Assembly: GCA_902761755.1 (NCBI GenBank)
Contig: CACWLP010000008.1
Location: 1 to 64,000 of the forward strand
Length of the DNA stretch: 64,000 nt
Source: an uncultured Eubacteriales bacterium
GTDB taxonomy: Bacteria; Bacillota; Clostridia; Christensenellales; Aristaeellaceae
Reading direction: 5' to 3'
The notes below the pieces were generated by a model that was not told where the DNA came from, did not search any database, and saw only the letters and a list, made by a program, of their open reading frames with translations. Position numbers and translations under genes: made by a program. Positions 16,371 to 24,904 of this stretch are shown here, piece after piece (position 1 is the stretch's first letter; each line of letters opens with the position of its first letter).

Positions 16371-17673
16371 TGCTGCGCAGCCTCCTTTCCAGGCGTCCCA
16401 CCAGCCAGGTAAAGAACATCACCAGGATCAGGTAGATCGCCGCCACCGCCAGCAGGGGCAGGAAGGGGGAATGGGTGACGCTGCGGATGATGTCGCCGCC
16501 CTTGGTCAGATCCTTTTCCGCCACGTAGCCCACCACGGAGGTTTCCTTCAAAAGCACGATAAACTCGTTGGCCAGGGCGGGCAGCACGTTTTTGAGCGCC
16601 TGGGGCAATATGATGTGCCCCATGGTCTGCACATAGTTGAAGCCCAGGCTGCGGCCGGCCTCCAGCTGGCCCTTGTCGATGCTCATGATGCCGCCCCGGA
16701 TGATTTCCGCCACGTACGCGCCGGAATTGATGCCGAAGGCCAGCACGGCCACCAGCTTGCCGTTATCCGAAGCGGCGAAGACGATGAAATACATGATCAT
16801 CAGCTGGATCAGCACGGGCGTGCCCCGGATCACCGTCAGGTATATCCGGCAGATCCTGTCTCCCAGCGATAAGAAAAACCGGGCGGGGCCGCGGCGCATG
16901 TTTTCGCCGTTCTGATCCCAGGTGGAGCGCACCGTGGCCACCACGGCGCCCAGCGCAATGCCGATGAGCACGGCGAACAGCGTGATCTCCAGCGTCACCA
17001 GCAGGCCGTTCCACAGGAATTTCCACCGGTCGCCGGTAACGAAATTCCGGCGGAAATCCTTGATGATGGGCGATACCTTCCGGTCCGGGGTGATCTTCCC
17101 CGCCATGAACTCGCACAGCGCCATCAATTCTTCGTCGGTGGCGCCGGCGGGCAGGGTGATCCGAAGGCGGATCTTCGCTTCGTCGTAGAGGGAGTCCATG
17201 ACGTATTCCAGCGTCCGTTTTCCGTCCGCCTTTTCGTAGCGCGTCCAGCCCGCCTGGCCGTTCAGCTCCAGAAATTCTGCGTCCTCCCGGGGCTGCGCGT
17301 CCTCCGCCGGGATGGCGTCCACCACGATCAGGCCCTTGTCCATGCCCTCTGCCGATATATAGGCGAAATAATTCGTCAGGGGATCACCGTCGGGATCTTC
17401 CACCTGATTCCTGCTTCCCCGCGGCTTTTCAAATCCCTTGGGCCGGCCGTCGCCCTGCTGGCTCACGTCCGCCACCTTATAGTATTTTTCTTCCCCGCCG
17501 CCCTTGGAGAACCGAGCCACCAGGCGGGTCTGGGTGAAATCGGACAGCTTGCCGTTTTCCTTGATTTTCAGCGCGTCGTCCTCGTTGATCAGCAGAAAAT
17601 ACCCGCCGATCAGCGCCCCCAGCGCCAGGATCGCCGCCGCCAGGATCAGCAGCCGTTTCGTCTTTTTCTTCAT
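16360..17673 (-). CDS. Polar amino acid ABC transporter permease with long N-terminal extension
   Basis: The C-terminal half (from about residue 215) is a normal HEQRo/HisM-type permease with [34 protein letters not shown] and the EAA-loop stretch [24 protein letters not shown]. The first 210 residues are unusual. A membrane anchor (residues 7-28) is followed by a charged, probably extracytoplasmic region of about 185 residues, rich in [12 protein letters not shown]-type loops and [19 protein letters not shown]. Normal permeases of this class have about 220 residues; this has 437. The extension is not an SBP domain I recognise. It lies between the solute-binding and ATPase genes of the operon. 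Confidence 0.88.
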   Translation of the reverse strand: MKKKTKRLLILAAAILALGALIGGYFLLINEDDALKIKENGKLSDFTQTRLVARFSKGGGEEKYYKVADVSQQGDGRPKGFEKPRGSRNQVEDPDGDPLTNYFAYISAEGMDKGLIVVDAIPAEDAQPREDAEFLELNGQAGWTRYEKADGKRTLEYVMDSLYDEAKIRLRITLPAGATDEELMALCEFMAGKITPDRKVSPIIKDFRRNFVTGDRWKFLWNGLLVTLEITLFAVLIGIALGAVVATVRSTWDQNGENMRRGPARFFLSLGDRICRIYLTVIRGTPVLIQLMIMYFIVFAASDNGKLVAVLAFGINSGAYVAEIIRGGIMSIDKGQLEAGRSLGFNYVQTMGHIILPQALKNVLPALANEFIVLLKETSVVGYVAEKDLTKGGDIIRSVTHSPFLPLLAVAAIYLILVMFFTWLVGRLERRLRSSDH

Positions 17674-17770
17674 CAGAACGCTTCCTTTGGTTCAGTGGGC
17701 GGTGCCTCCGCCCCCGGAGAACAAGCAAAAGGGGGCGATCGCTCGCTCCCTTTTGCGGATCAGAAAAGGC

Positions 17771-18520
17771 TTATTCCGCCGCACCGATGTACTTGCTCAC
17801 GATGGCGTCCAGCACGCCTTCCTCGTCCAGCGCCGCCAGGGCGTCGTTGATCGAATCCAGCAGATCGGTGTTTTCCAGGGCGATGGCGATGGCGTACTCC
17901 TCCTCGACGTACGCGGTCTCCAGGATTTTGAGGCCTTCATTGGCGGCCACGAAAGCCTTGGCGGGCTCGTTGTCGATGACCACGCAGTCCACCTTGCCGG
18001 AGGTCAGGGCCAGCACGGCGTCCGGGCCGGTCTTGTACTTGAACACGGCATCCTCACCGAAATCATCGGTGCAGTAGATATCGCCGGTGGTGGCTTCCTG
18101 CACGCCGATCTTATAGGACGCGCCTTCCGCGTGCAGATCGTCCAGCGAGGCGATGGGGGAATCTTCCTTCACGATGATCACCTGCACGCCGGTGGCGTAG
18201 GAATCGGAGAAGTTCACGCTCTGCAGGCGTTCGTCGGTAACGGTCATGCCGGCCATGCCGAAATCCACCTTGCCGGTGGCCACGGCGTTGATGATGGCGC
18301 CAAATTCCATATCCACGATCTCCAGCTTCATGCCCAGCTTTTCGGCGATGGCGGCGGCGATTTCCGCGTCGATGCCGATAACCGTTTCGCCGTCGTAATA
18401 TTCATAGGGCGGGAACGCGGCGTTGGTGCCCATCTTCAGCACAGGCAGGTCCTCCGCCAGCGCGGCGAAGCAGGGAATCGTCAGGCACAGGGCCAGAATC
18501 ACAGCAAGCAGCTTTTTCAT
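17771..18520 (-). CDS. Polar amino acid ABC transporter, substrate-binding protein
   Basis: The 249-residue secreted protein belongs to SBP family 3. It has a signal peptide (MKKLLAVILALCLTIPCFAALAED), then LKMGTNAAFPPYEYYDGETVIGIDAEIA and the ligand-binding blocks DFGMAGMTVTDERLQSVNFSDSY and IGVQEATTGDIY. No lipobox cysteine follows the signal, so anchoring may depend on the permease extension. The ATG at 18520 was chosen over an upstream in-frame start because it follows GGAGGAAAG and begins the signal peptide. It is the first gene of the operon, with a promoter at 18587-18615 and ARG boxes behind it. Confidence 0.92.
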   Translation of the reverse strand: MKKLLAVILALCLTIPCFAALAEDLPVLKMGTNAAFPPYEYYDGETVIGIDAEIAAAIAEKLGMKLEIVDMEFGAIINAVATGKVDFGMAGMTVTDERLQSVNFSDSYATGVQVIIVKEDSPIASLDDLHAEGASYKIGVQEATTGDIYCTDDFGEDAVFKYKTGPDAVLALTSGKVDCVVIDNEPAKAFVAANEGLKILETAYVEEEYAIAIALENTDLLDSINDALAALDEEGVLDAIVSKYIGAAE

Positions 18521-18586
18521 TTTTCTTTCCTCCTGTTTTCTTTCCACATCCCATACGGGACGCTGCATTTTCCTGGGAACGGCATG

Positions 18587-18615
18587 AGTATACCACCGCC
18601 CGCCCCGCCTGTCAA
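18587..18615 (-). promoter_or_regulatory. Sigma-A type promoter of the amino acid ABC operon
   Basis: On the minus strand TTGACA (18610-18615) and TATACT (18587-18592) are 17 bases apart, about 67 bases upstream of the substrate-binding protein start. Confidence 0.8.
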
Positions 18616-18622
18616 TAGGAAA

Positions 18623-18670
18623 AATGAATTTTTATTCAAATTTATTTTTAACTATGAATATTTATTGATT
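18623..18670. promoter_or_regulatory. Two ARG boxes (ArgR/AhrC operator)
   Basis: The first box (18623-18640) contains TGAATTTTTATTCA, a perfect match to the arginine-repressor consensus TGAATWWWWATTCA. The second (18653-18670) contains TGAATATTTATTGA, one base off in the right half. They are 30 bases apart, about three helical turns, and lie just upstream of the -35 box. This is the only strongly AT-rich patch in the neighbourhood. Confidence 0.75.
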
Positions 18671-18744
18671 TATTCCGGCTGTTTTTGCATAATATACATG
18701 CTGCAGCCGCCCGCCTGCCGGATTTGGGCGGTTTGCGGCCCGGC

Positions 18745-18773
18745 TTTACATCCGGGAGCGGATATGATACAAT
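18745..18773 (+). promoter_or_regulatory. Sigma-A type promoter for miaA
   Basis: TTTACA (18745-18750) and TACAAT (18768-18773) are 17 bases apart; the miaA ATG is 33 bases downstream behind GGCGGAGG. Confidence 0.7.
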
Positions 18774-18805
18774 CCGGGAAAGGCAAAAGAAAGGCGGAGG
18801 CGCGC

Positions 18806-19690
18806 ATGAAGGGCAGGCTGATCGTCATTTTGGGCACCAACGCGTCCGGCAAAAGCGGGCTGGGGGTGGAGCTGGCGAAGAAATACGGCGGGGAGATCGT
18901 TTCCGCCGATTCCCGGCAGGTGTACCGGGGGCTGGACCTGGGCAGCGGCAAGATCACCCCGGAGGAAACCCAGGGCGTGCCCCATCACCTGATCGACGTG
19001 TGCGATCCGGGGGATTTCTTCTCCATGGCAGATTTCCAGCGCCTGGCCTACGCCGCCATCGACGATATCCTGGCCCGGGGCCGGGTGCCCTTCCTGGTGG
19101 GCGGCACCGGGCTGTACGTGGACGCGGTGGCCGACGGCTATATGCTGTCCCTCCGCGCGCCGGACCTGGCGCTCCGGGCGCGCCTGGAGACTTATGAGAC
19201 CCCGGCGCTGTATGAAATGCTGAAAGAAAAGCTGCCGGATACGGACGTGGACCCCAAAAACCGCAACCGGGTCATGCGGGCGCTGGAGCGCCTGGCGGCG
19301 GACGATTATCACCCGGGCAGGCGCAGCCCCCGGTATGAAACCCTGAAGCTGGGAGTCACCTGGCCCCGGGAGATCCTGAAAAAGCGCATCGACCAGCGGC
19401 TGGAAAAGCGGCTGCAGCAGGGCATGGTGCAGGAGGTGCAGCGCCTGCTTAACGCCGGGGTGTCCCCCGAATTCCTGGATAAGCTGGGCCTGGAATACCG
19501 GTATCTGTCCCAGTACCTGCTGGGCAGATGGACTTATGACCAGATGGTGGACGAGCTGGGCCGGGCCATCAAGCGCTTTGCCAAGCGGCAGATGACCTGG
19601 TTCCGCCGGGAAGAAAACCTTCATTGGCTGGACATGAGCGCCGACCCCGTCGCCCAGGCCGCTGCGCTGATCGACGGATTTCTGCATTGA
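18806..19690 (+). CDS. miaA: tRNA dimethylallyltransferase
   Basis: MiaA adds the dimethylallyl group to A37 of tRNAs that read UNN codons. The 294-residue length is normal to slightly short. It has the P-loop LGTNASGKSGLG, with Asn where most relatives have Thr-Ala spacing as GPTASGKT. The catalytic DSRQVYRGLDLGSGKITPEE follows, then HHLIDVCDP and VGGTGLYVDAV. The C-terminal QMTWFRREENLHWLD is typical. The ATG at 18806 starts the homology; the longer open frame upstream is not coding. It is monocistronic, ending in a terminator hairpin at 19741-19770. Confidence 0.95.
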   Translation: MKGRLIVILGTNASGKSGLGVELAKKYGGEIVSADSRQVYRGLDLGSGKITPEETQGVPHHLIDVCDPGDFFSMADFQRLAYAAIDDILARGRVPFLVGGTGLYVDAVADGYMLSLRAPDLALRARLETYETPALYEMLKEKLPDTDVDPKNRNRVMRALERLAADDYHPGRRSPRYETLKLGVTWPREILKKRIDQRLEKRLQQGMVQEVQRLLNAGVSPEFLDKLGLEYRYLSQYLLGRWTYDQMVDELGRAIKRFAKRQMTWFRREENLHWLDMSADPVAQAAALIDGFLH

Positions 19691-19740
19691 TCCCCTTCGA
19701 AGAGATCCGTTTTACCGATTTTTCATCCCCAGTACGGCAA

Positions 19741-19770
19741 GATCCCCCGGGAATCATTTCCCGGGGGATC
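19741..19770. terminator. Hairpin terminator after miaA
   Basis: A perfect GATCCCCCGGGAA/TTCCCGGGGGATC hairpin with loop TCAT lies 50 bases after the miaA stop. No T-tract follows, so termination may be weak or Rho-aided. Confidence 0.6.
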
Positions 19771-19798
19771 AGACCATCAACATCGTGCTTTGAGGTAG

Positions 19799-20020
19799 TA
19801 TGAAGGGGCCGCAGCCCCTTCATCAATAATCCGCAGCGGCGGCATGTACGCCGCGAGGAGCAGTCAGAATGACTGCTTCCTCTATCAATTTCTGGCCGTA
19901 ATATGGTAAATCCGGGCATAATTGCCCGGATTTACCATATTACAAGAAATTGATGTTCCCAACGAAAGACTGCTTTAGCTGACTTTCGTTGGCAGGGTGT
20001 CGACTTTGTCGACACCCTGA
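19799..20020 (+). repeat. Stem-loop repeat family 1, copy R3 (variant A, full length)
   Basis: Six consecutive hairpins fill most of the 336-base gap between convergent genes. H1 is TGAAGGGGC-CGCA-GCCCCTTCA (19801-19822). H2 is GCGGCG-GCATGTA-CGCCGC (19836-19854). H3 is AGCAGTCA-GAA-TGACTGCT (19859-19877). H4 is a long arm from 19884 to 19954 with a perfect 21-base-pair inner stem. H5 is CCAACGAAAG/CTTTCGTTGG with a 14-base loop (19959-19992). H6 is AGGGTGTCGAC/GTCGACACCCT (19994-20018). The first five are shared in order with R4 at 45678, with paired changes in the stems. Confidence 0.85.
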
Positions 20021-20026
20021 TCCTTG

Positions 20027-22072
20027 TCAGCCCTGTTCCTCGTCTTCCGTGCGGCGGGCCCGGCGATGGCGGCGGCGAGGCTTGTCCTCAGAATCGGATT
20101 TCTGGGCTCCCCAGGCATCCGCATCCTCGTCCGCTTCCTCGGACGCCTTCGTTTCGGGGATCTGCATTTCGGGGGCCTGCGTTTCGGGAACCTGCAGCTC
20201 GGGAACCGGCGCTTCGGGCTTCGGCGCTTCTTTCGGCGTTTCCGGAACCGGGATGTTTTCCGTTTCCTCGCTGCGGGTCACCCGGTAGCCGCCCTCCAGC
20301 ATGCCGTCCGTCATTTGGTCGGCTTCCGCCACGGCCTCCTGCACGGACTTTTCGGCATCGCGGATCAGGCGCTCGTGGGGCAGCTCCGGTTCGCTGTCGG
20401 TCAGATCCGGAATGGTGGATTCCAGATCCTCTTCCCCGGCATCGTCAAAATTGCCGTCGTCCTGGCCGCCGGGCTCGGTATAATCCCGGCGCTCGGACAG
20501 CTGCAGATGATCGTAAGCGGCGTTGGAATGGCTGCGGTTCTTGATGCGCATAATGGTGCTCACCAGGAACAGCACCAGCGCCACGCCCGCCAGGATCGCC
20601 GCGGGCAGGAAAACCTTGCCGGCGATATCGCCCACCGGGGATTTGACGGTCTCTTCAGGATCCACATATTCCGGCGGCGCCACCGTCACCACCGGCACCC
20701 GGGTGGGCGCCGCGGTGGGCCGGGTATAGGAAATCTGGATGGTGTTGGATTCAAAGGGCACCACGTTGTTCAGGGAATCCTTCACCGTGGCGGAGAAGCG
20801 GAACTGGCCCGCCTGCTTGATGGTGAAATCCCAATCCAGGGGCACGCTGGCCCCGGGCGCAAGGGAATTGATGGTGTAAATGGTATCGTCCAGATAATTG
20901 ATATTGATATTCTTCGCTTCGATATTGCTGTTATTGGTGACCACCAGGTGCATGCGCACGTCTTCCCCCGCCTGGCCGATGGTCTCCCGGTCCGCAGTCA
21001 GGTTCAGCGTCAGCTTCATCACCTTTTCCGGATCGAACACGCCCACGCTCAGCTCGTTGGATTTCATGGTCTTGGTTTCGCCCGTGTTGTCCGGCAGCGT
21101 AGCGGTGACCACGAAGGTGGTGGGCTCTTTCAGGATGTATTCCGTGCTTTCCGTCACCGTGGCGCCGGCGGGGATGGACAGGTTGGTCAGGATCTCGCCC
21201 TTCTTGGCCTCGACCACGCTGACGTTGGAATAGGAGATATTGCCGTTATTGGTAAAGGTGATCACCAGCGTGGCCGCTTCGCCGATATTCACCCCGGCGG
21301 TGGGGCTGGACAGCTCCAGCTTCAATCCGGGCTTGGCCACGGGAACGGTCACCTCGTCCACCTTCTGGGTCAGCGTTTTGGTGGAATTGGCGGCCTTGTA
21401 GGAAATATCCGCGCTGCTGGTGAGGTCGGCGTTGCCGATCCGGGAGGTAAAGGTCAGCGTGGTGCGCTCGCCCGCGGGCAGGGAAGCCACCTTCTGGGCT
21501 TTTTTATCCACGTTTTCCTTCACCCGGATGTCCTTGAGCTCCACATTGCCGCTGTTATACAGCTCATACGTGACGGTAACGCTCTTCCCGTTGCGCACCA
21601 CCTCGGGGCTCACCGTGCGGTTCACCGTCAGCTCCACGCGTTCGCCGGCGTATTCGATGGCCGCGTCGGCGGTGCGGCTGTATTCCGCCGCCTGCCCGTC
21701 CGCCCCGGTCAGGGAATATTTCAGCGTATAGGTCACCTTGCCGGCGTCGAGTTCCGCCTGCGTCACGTTCCATTCGCCTTCCCAGGAACGGGATTCGGCG
21801 GATTTGAGGAGATAGGAGCCGCCGTCCCCGAAGGAAGCCACCACCTGGCCCGCAGGATCATACAGCGTCACGGGGCCGGACATATCCTGATCGGCGGAGT
21901 TGGCGATCCTGAGCGATACGTTCACTTTGCCGGGCGCCGTCAGGCTGGTGGGATTCACCTCGATGGCAAACTCCACCGGATCCTCCTCCGCAGCGGCGCT
22001 CAATACGAATACCAGCGCCAGCAGCAGCATCGTCACCGCGGCGAGCTTTATGATATTCCGGGCAAATTTCAT
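20027..22072 (-). CDS. Large surface-anchored protein with CARDB/DUF11-like repeats
   Basis: The 681-residue product has a signal peptide (residues 1-30). It carries at least four immunoglobulin-like beta domains of the CARDB/NEW3 type (repeated patterns such as YELYNSGNVELKDIRVKE, FTNNGNISYSNVSVVEA and VVTNNSNIEAKNININYL). A Pro/Thr/Val linker and one C-terminal membrane helix (VFLPAAILAGVALVLFLVSTI) follow. The last 150 residues form an acidic, Pro/Glu-rich cytoplasmic tail with VPETPKEAPKPEAPVPELQ, ending in a basic RRRHRRARR patch. The architecture suggests a membrane-anchored adhesin or envelope scaffold. The function is not known. The ATG at 22072 follows GGAGGG. It ends next to repeat R3 and appears to be a single-gene unit. 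Confidence 0.75.
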   Translation of the reverse strand: MKFARNIIKLAAVTMLLLALVFVLSAAAEEDPVEFAIEVNPTSLTAPGKVNVSLRIANSADQDMSGPVTLYDPAGQVVASFGDGGSYLLKSAESRSWEGEWNVTQAELDAGKVTYTLKYSLTGADGQAAEYSRTADAAIEYAGERVELTVNRTVSPEVVRNGKSVTVTYELYNSGNVELKDIRVKENVDKKAQKVASLPAGERTTLTFTSRIGNADLTSSADISYKAANSTKTLTQKVDEVTVPVAKPGLKLELSSPTAGVNIGEAATLVITFTNNGNISYSNVSVVEAKKGEILTNLSIPAGATVTESTEYILKEPTTFVVTATLPDNTGETKTMKSNELSVGVFDPEKVMKLTLNLTADRETIGQAGEDVRMHLVVTNNSNIEAKNININYLDDTIYTINSLAPGASVPLDWDFTIKQAGQFRFSATVKDSLNNVVPFESNTIQISYTRPTAAPTRVPVVTVAPPEYVDPEETVKSPVGDIAGKVFLPAAILAGVALVLFLVSTIMRIKNRSHSNAAYDHLQLSERRDYTEPGGQDDGNFDDAGEEDLESTIPDLTDSEPELPHERLIRDAEKSVQEAVAEADQMTDGMLEGGYRVTRSEETENIPVPETPKEAPKPEAPVPELQVPETQAPEMQIPETKASEEADEDADAWGAQKSDSEDKPRRRHRRARRTEDEEQG

Positions 22073-22262
22073 ATTGCCCTCCCTCCTTCCGAAAACGCGC
22101 ATCGAACCGCGCGGATACATTGCATCTATTCTATAGCATTTTAGTGCAATCTTGCGCCGCTGTCAAGCAAACAGCGCGTTTTCCTGTGAAAAGATATCCG
22201 ATTTTACAAGTTTCGCCGCCATTTTTGCCCATTCAAGCCGGAAAAAGCCCTGTTTTCCGTTT

Positions 22263-22943
22263 TCAGGGCGCGGCGAAGTTCAGCGCGCCGTCCATCTCCG
22301 GCACCTGCACGAAGGAATCCGGCACCGAGCCCACGATGATGGATTCGGCGATGAGCACCTGGCTGCTCAGGGACACCTCCCGGGCCGAGGAGGGGATCAC
22401 CAGGCGAACGGCGGTGTGCAGCGTCAGATAGATCTTGTGCCGCGTCTGGTTGATCCCGGCGGATTCAAACTCCGTGAAAAACGCGGCGGACACCGCGCTC
22501 ACCGGCAGTACCCGTACGGAGAGGCGCGGGCCCAGGCCGCTTAAGAACGGCAGCCCCAGGGCAGACCCCAGGGGGATGGAAACGCTCTGGGCCTCGGCGC
22601 TCTCCAGGCGGGACTGGGCCTGCATCGCCGCGGCGGTGGCCAGTTCGTTCATGCGCACCGCGTTGGCCTGCAGCATGGTGATCCGCCCCTGTCCGTCCGT
22701 GCGCACCAGGATCATATCCTCATAGGACACCGTTTCCCCCATCACGTCCCGCACCGCCTCGTGGATATACTCCACCGCCATGGCCTCCGCCCGGGCGTGG
22801 GCCAAATCCAGGATCACGTCCTCCAGGTTCTTTTCCAGCAGCAAAAACAGCCCCAGCAGCGCCGCGCAGATCACAAGCGCCCACCGCAGCGCCTTTTTTC
22901 CCTTGCTTACGCGCTTTTTGCACGTCCGGGCCATCCTTCTCAT
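22263..22943 (-). CDS. yunB: Sporulation protein YunB
   Basis: The 226-residue product has a basic N-terminus, one membrane segment (about residues 20-40) and an extracytoplasmic domain. Typical YunB features are NLEDVILDLAHARAEAMAVEYIHEAV, IPLGSALGLPFLSGLGPRL, and the C-terminal GINQTRHKIYLTLHTAVRLVIPS. In Bacillus, yunB belongs to the sigma-E regulon and its loss reduces sporulation. With spoIIR and the ylbJ-like gene it is the third sporulation-family gene in this window, which supports a spore-forming ancestry. It stands alone, with an AGGAGATG start region. Confidence 0.9.
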   Translation of the reverse strand: MRRMARTCKKRVSKGKKALRWALVICAALLGLFLLLEKNLEDVILDLAHARAEAMAVEYIHEAVRDVMGETVSYEDMILVRTDGQGRITMLQANAVRMNELATAAAMQAQSRLESAEAQSVSIPLGSALGLPFLSGLGPRLSVRVLPVSAVSAAFFTEFESAGINQTRHKIYLTLHTAVRLVIPSSAREVSLSSQVLIAESIIVGSVPDSFVQVPEMDGALNFAAP

Positions 22944-23095
22944 CTCCTCCCGTTTCCGTCCATTCTATGCGCCGCGGCTTCCGGCTTTGTCCCGCGGCGG
23001 CGTTTTTGCCCTTCCCGGGCGCGTATTTTTTCGGTTTTTTTGAAAATTTGTCTTTTTCCGGCGGATGTTTTTTGTAAATATATATATTGGAAGCA

Positions 23096-23124
23096 TTGAC
23101 TTGAAATGCAAGGTGTGGTATATT
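23096..23124 (+). promoter_or_regulatory. Sigma-A type promoter with long leader
   Basis: TTGACT (23096-23101) and TATATT (23119-23124) are 17 bases apart. About 190 bases of leader precede the ATG at 23320. The leader has GC-rich inverted repeats (for example CGGCCGTTTGACGGCCG near 23180) but matches no riboswitch class I know. The rest of the 376-base gap upstream shows only a T-rich tract near 23020-23070. Confidence 0.7.
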
Positions 23125-23319
23125 TTACGGGAAGAAGCAGGCAAATGATCCTATCGGCGCGATCGCTGCGTCGGCTGACGCGGCCGTTTGACGGCCCGCT
23201 TTCATCCGAACCCCGCGTCCGTATTCGGCCCGTTTCTTTCTGCCGTTCTCGGGATCCGGCAGCGGAATATTGTTCAGCGTCCGGCAGGCAGCCGCCGGAT
23301 GAAGTTAGGAGGATGGAAC

Positions 23320-24771
23320 ATGAACAGGCTCAATCGCTACGGCAAGGCTCTCTTATTCCTGGTTCTTGCGGCGACGCTCGTATGCGCCTGCACCGCCGTG
23401 CTGGCGGACGAGCATATCGGCGCCCACGTATGGGATGAAGGCACCAAGATCCTGGACGCCAACTGCGATCATCCCGCTCGGTATAAGTACACCTGCACGA
23501 TCTGCGGCGCCACCAAGGAAGAAAACGTCGGCGAATCGGATATGACCAAGCACGATTGGGGCGAGTGGATCATCGACAAGGCGCCCACCTGCACCGAAGC
23601 GGGCGAACGCCACCGGGAATGCAAAAATAATCCGCATCATACCGCGACGGATTATCCCAAAGCCCTGGGCCATGAATTTGAATGGATCACCGTGACGGAA
23701 GCCACCTGCACCGCCACCGGCTTCAAAAAGCAGGTCTGCAAGCGCTGCAACCTGGAAAACGCCTCCGAGGTCATTCCCATGGTCGCCCATAAGCCGGGCA
23801 ACTGGGAAACCACCAAAGAGCCCACCTGCACCCAGGAAGGCGAGCAGGCCCGGAAGTGCACCGTGTGCGGCACCAAGGTGGAAACCAAGCCCCTGCCCGC
23901 CCTGGGCCACGACTGGGGCAACTGGAGCACCGTGAAGGAGCCCACCTGCGCCGCCAAGGGCAGCCAGGAGCGCGTCTGCAAGCGCGATTCCAGCCATAAG
24001 GAAACCAAGGACATCGATCCCCTGGGCCACGATTGGGGCGAATGGGCCGTCACCAAGCAGCCCACCTGCACCGAAAAGGGCGTCCAGACCCGCACCTGCA
24101 AGCGCGATTCCAGCCACAAGGAAACCAAGGATATCCCCGCCACCGGCCACGATTGGGATGCCGGCAAGGTGACCAAGCAGCCCACCTGGACCACGCCGGG
24201 CGAAATGGTTTACACCTGCAAGAACAATCCCGCCCACACCAAAACCGTGAAGCTGGACAGCATCACCAAGCCGAACAACACCGTCTGCGCCTTCGGCCCC
24301 CGGCTGCGGGACAGCAGCACCATCCTCTATCCCAACGTAACGGATCTGTGGTATATGTACACGCCCTTCAGCGTCCAGGCCATCAAGGACGCCCCGGGCA
24401 GCAAGGTGGAATACGAGCTGGTGGCCTCCAACACGGACATCGTGGGCAAGGTGACGCTGAGCATCGTGGACGACGAGCTGACCGTGGATTACACCCTGGC
24501 CAGCAACACCATCAAGATCACCTATGAATTCTTCACCATCCTGAACCAGATCACCGATCTGAACAAGTATGAGCCCGAGGATCTGCGCTCCCTGGCCCTG
24601 CAGCGCCGCGAGCCCATGAACATCCAGGAATACTTCGGCGACGACGACCAGCTGGTGCTCTACTTCTGCAGCCGCTGCGATTATTCCTACAGCCCCGCGT
24701 TCCGGGATCTGGCGTACAACTCCGTCCCGCATCAGCAGCTGCTCCAGCAGATGCTCTCGCTGATCGACTGA
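23320..24771 (+). CDS. Secreted Cys-rich repeat protein
   Basis: The 483-residue product has a signal peptide (residues 8-29). Six modules of about 40 residues (about 78-312) follow, each built as HDWG-W, K-PTCTEKG, R-C and HKETKDI. Early modules have paired CxxC sites (CTICG, CKRCN, CTVCG), while later ones read CKRDSSH; the last has Trp where the others have Cys (PTW). Such modules occur in large surface proteins of gut Firmicutes and Bacteroidetes and are of unknown function. The C-terminal 170 residues are different, beta-rich, and contain another CSRCDY. The ATG follows TTAGGAGGA. It has its own promoter and a strong terminator at 24792, so it is a separate transcription unit. Confidence 0.8.
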   Translation: MNRLNRYGKALLFLVLAATLVCACTAVLADEHIGAHVWDEGTKILDANCDHPARYKYTCTICGATKEENVGESDMTKHDWGEWIIDKAPTCTEAGERHRECKNNPHHTATDYPKALGHEFEWITVTEATCTATGFKKQVCKRCNLENASEVIPMVAHKPGNWETTKEPTCTQEGEQARKCTVCGTKVETKPLPALGHDWGNWSTVKEPTCAAKGSQERVCKRDSSHKETKDIDPLGHDWGEWAVTKQPTCTEKGVQTRTCKRDSSHKETKDIPATGHDWDAGKVTKQPTWTTPGEMVYTCKNNPAHTKTVKLDSITKPNNTVCAFGPRLRDSSTILYPNVTDLWYMYTPFSVQAIKDAPGSKVEYELVASNTDIVGKVTLSIVDDELTVDYTLASNTIKITYEFFTILNQITDLNKYEPEDLRSLALQRREPMNIQEYFGDDDQLVLYFCSRCDYSYSPAFRDLAYNSVPHQQLLQQMLSLID

Positions 24772-24791
24772 TCCGCGCGGCAAAACCGCAT

Positions 24792-24817
24792 GCCCCGCCC
24801 ACCGGGCGGGGCTTTTC
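24792..24817 (+). terminator. Intrinsic terminator
   Basis: A perfect 9-base-pair stem GCCCCGCCC/GGGCGGGGC with loop ACC is followed by TTTTCT, 20 bases after the Cys-rich gene. Confidence 0.85.
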
Positions 24818-24833
24818 TATGTGCCGGGGCCGC

Positions 24834-24862
24834 TTGTGCTTTTCCGGGATATGGGATATAAT
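24834..24862 (+). promoter_or_regulatory. Promoter for the DUF1292-uvrC row
   Basis: TTGTGC (24834-24839) and a perfect TATAAT (24857-24862) are 17 bases apart. The -35 box is poor. The start codon of the DUF1292 gene lies 42 bases downstream behind GGAGG. Confidence 0.6.
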
Positions 24863-24904
24863 AAGTACGTTCCGGTGCTGCCGGAAAAAAGGAGGGTTGA
24901 AACC

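Noticed and set aside
17504-18805. Extension of miaA upstream through the ABC operon antisense
   Set aside because: MiaA homology begins at 18806, with its own ribosome site and promoter.
23125-23319. Cyclic-di-GMP or other riboswitch in the leader of the Cys-rich protein
   Set aside because: Some GC hairpins occur, but the conserved GEMM bases and other class signatures are missing.
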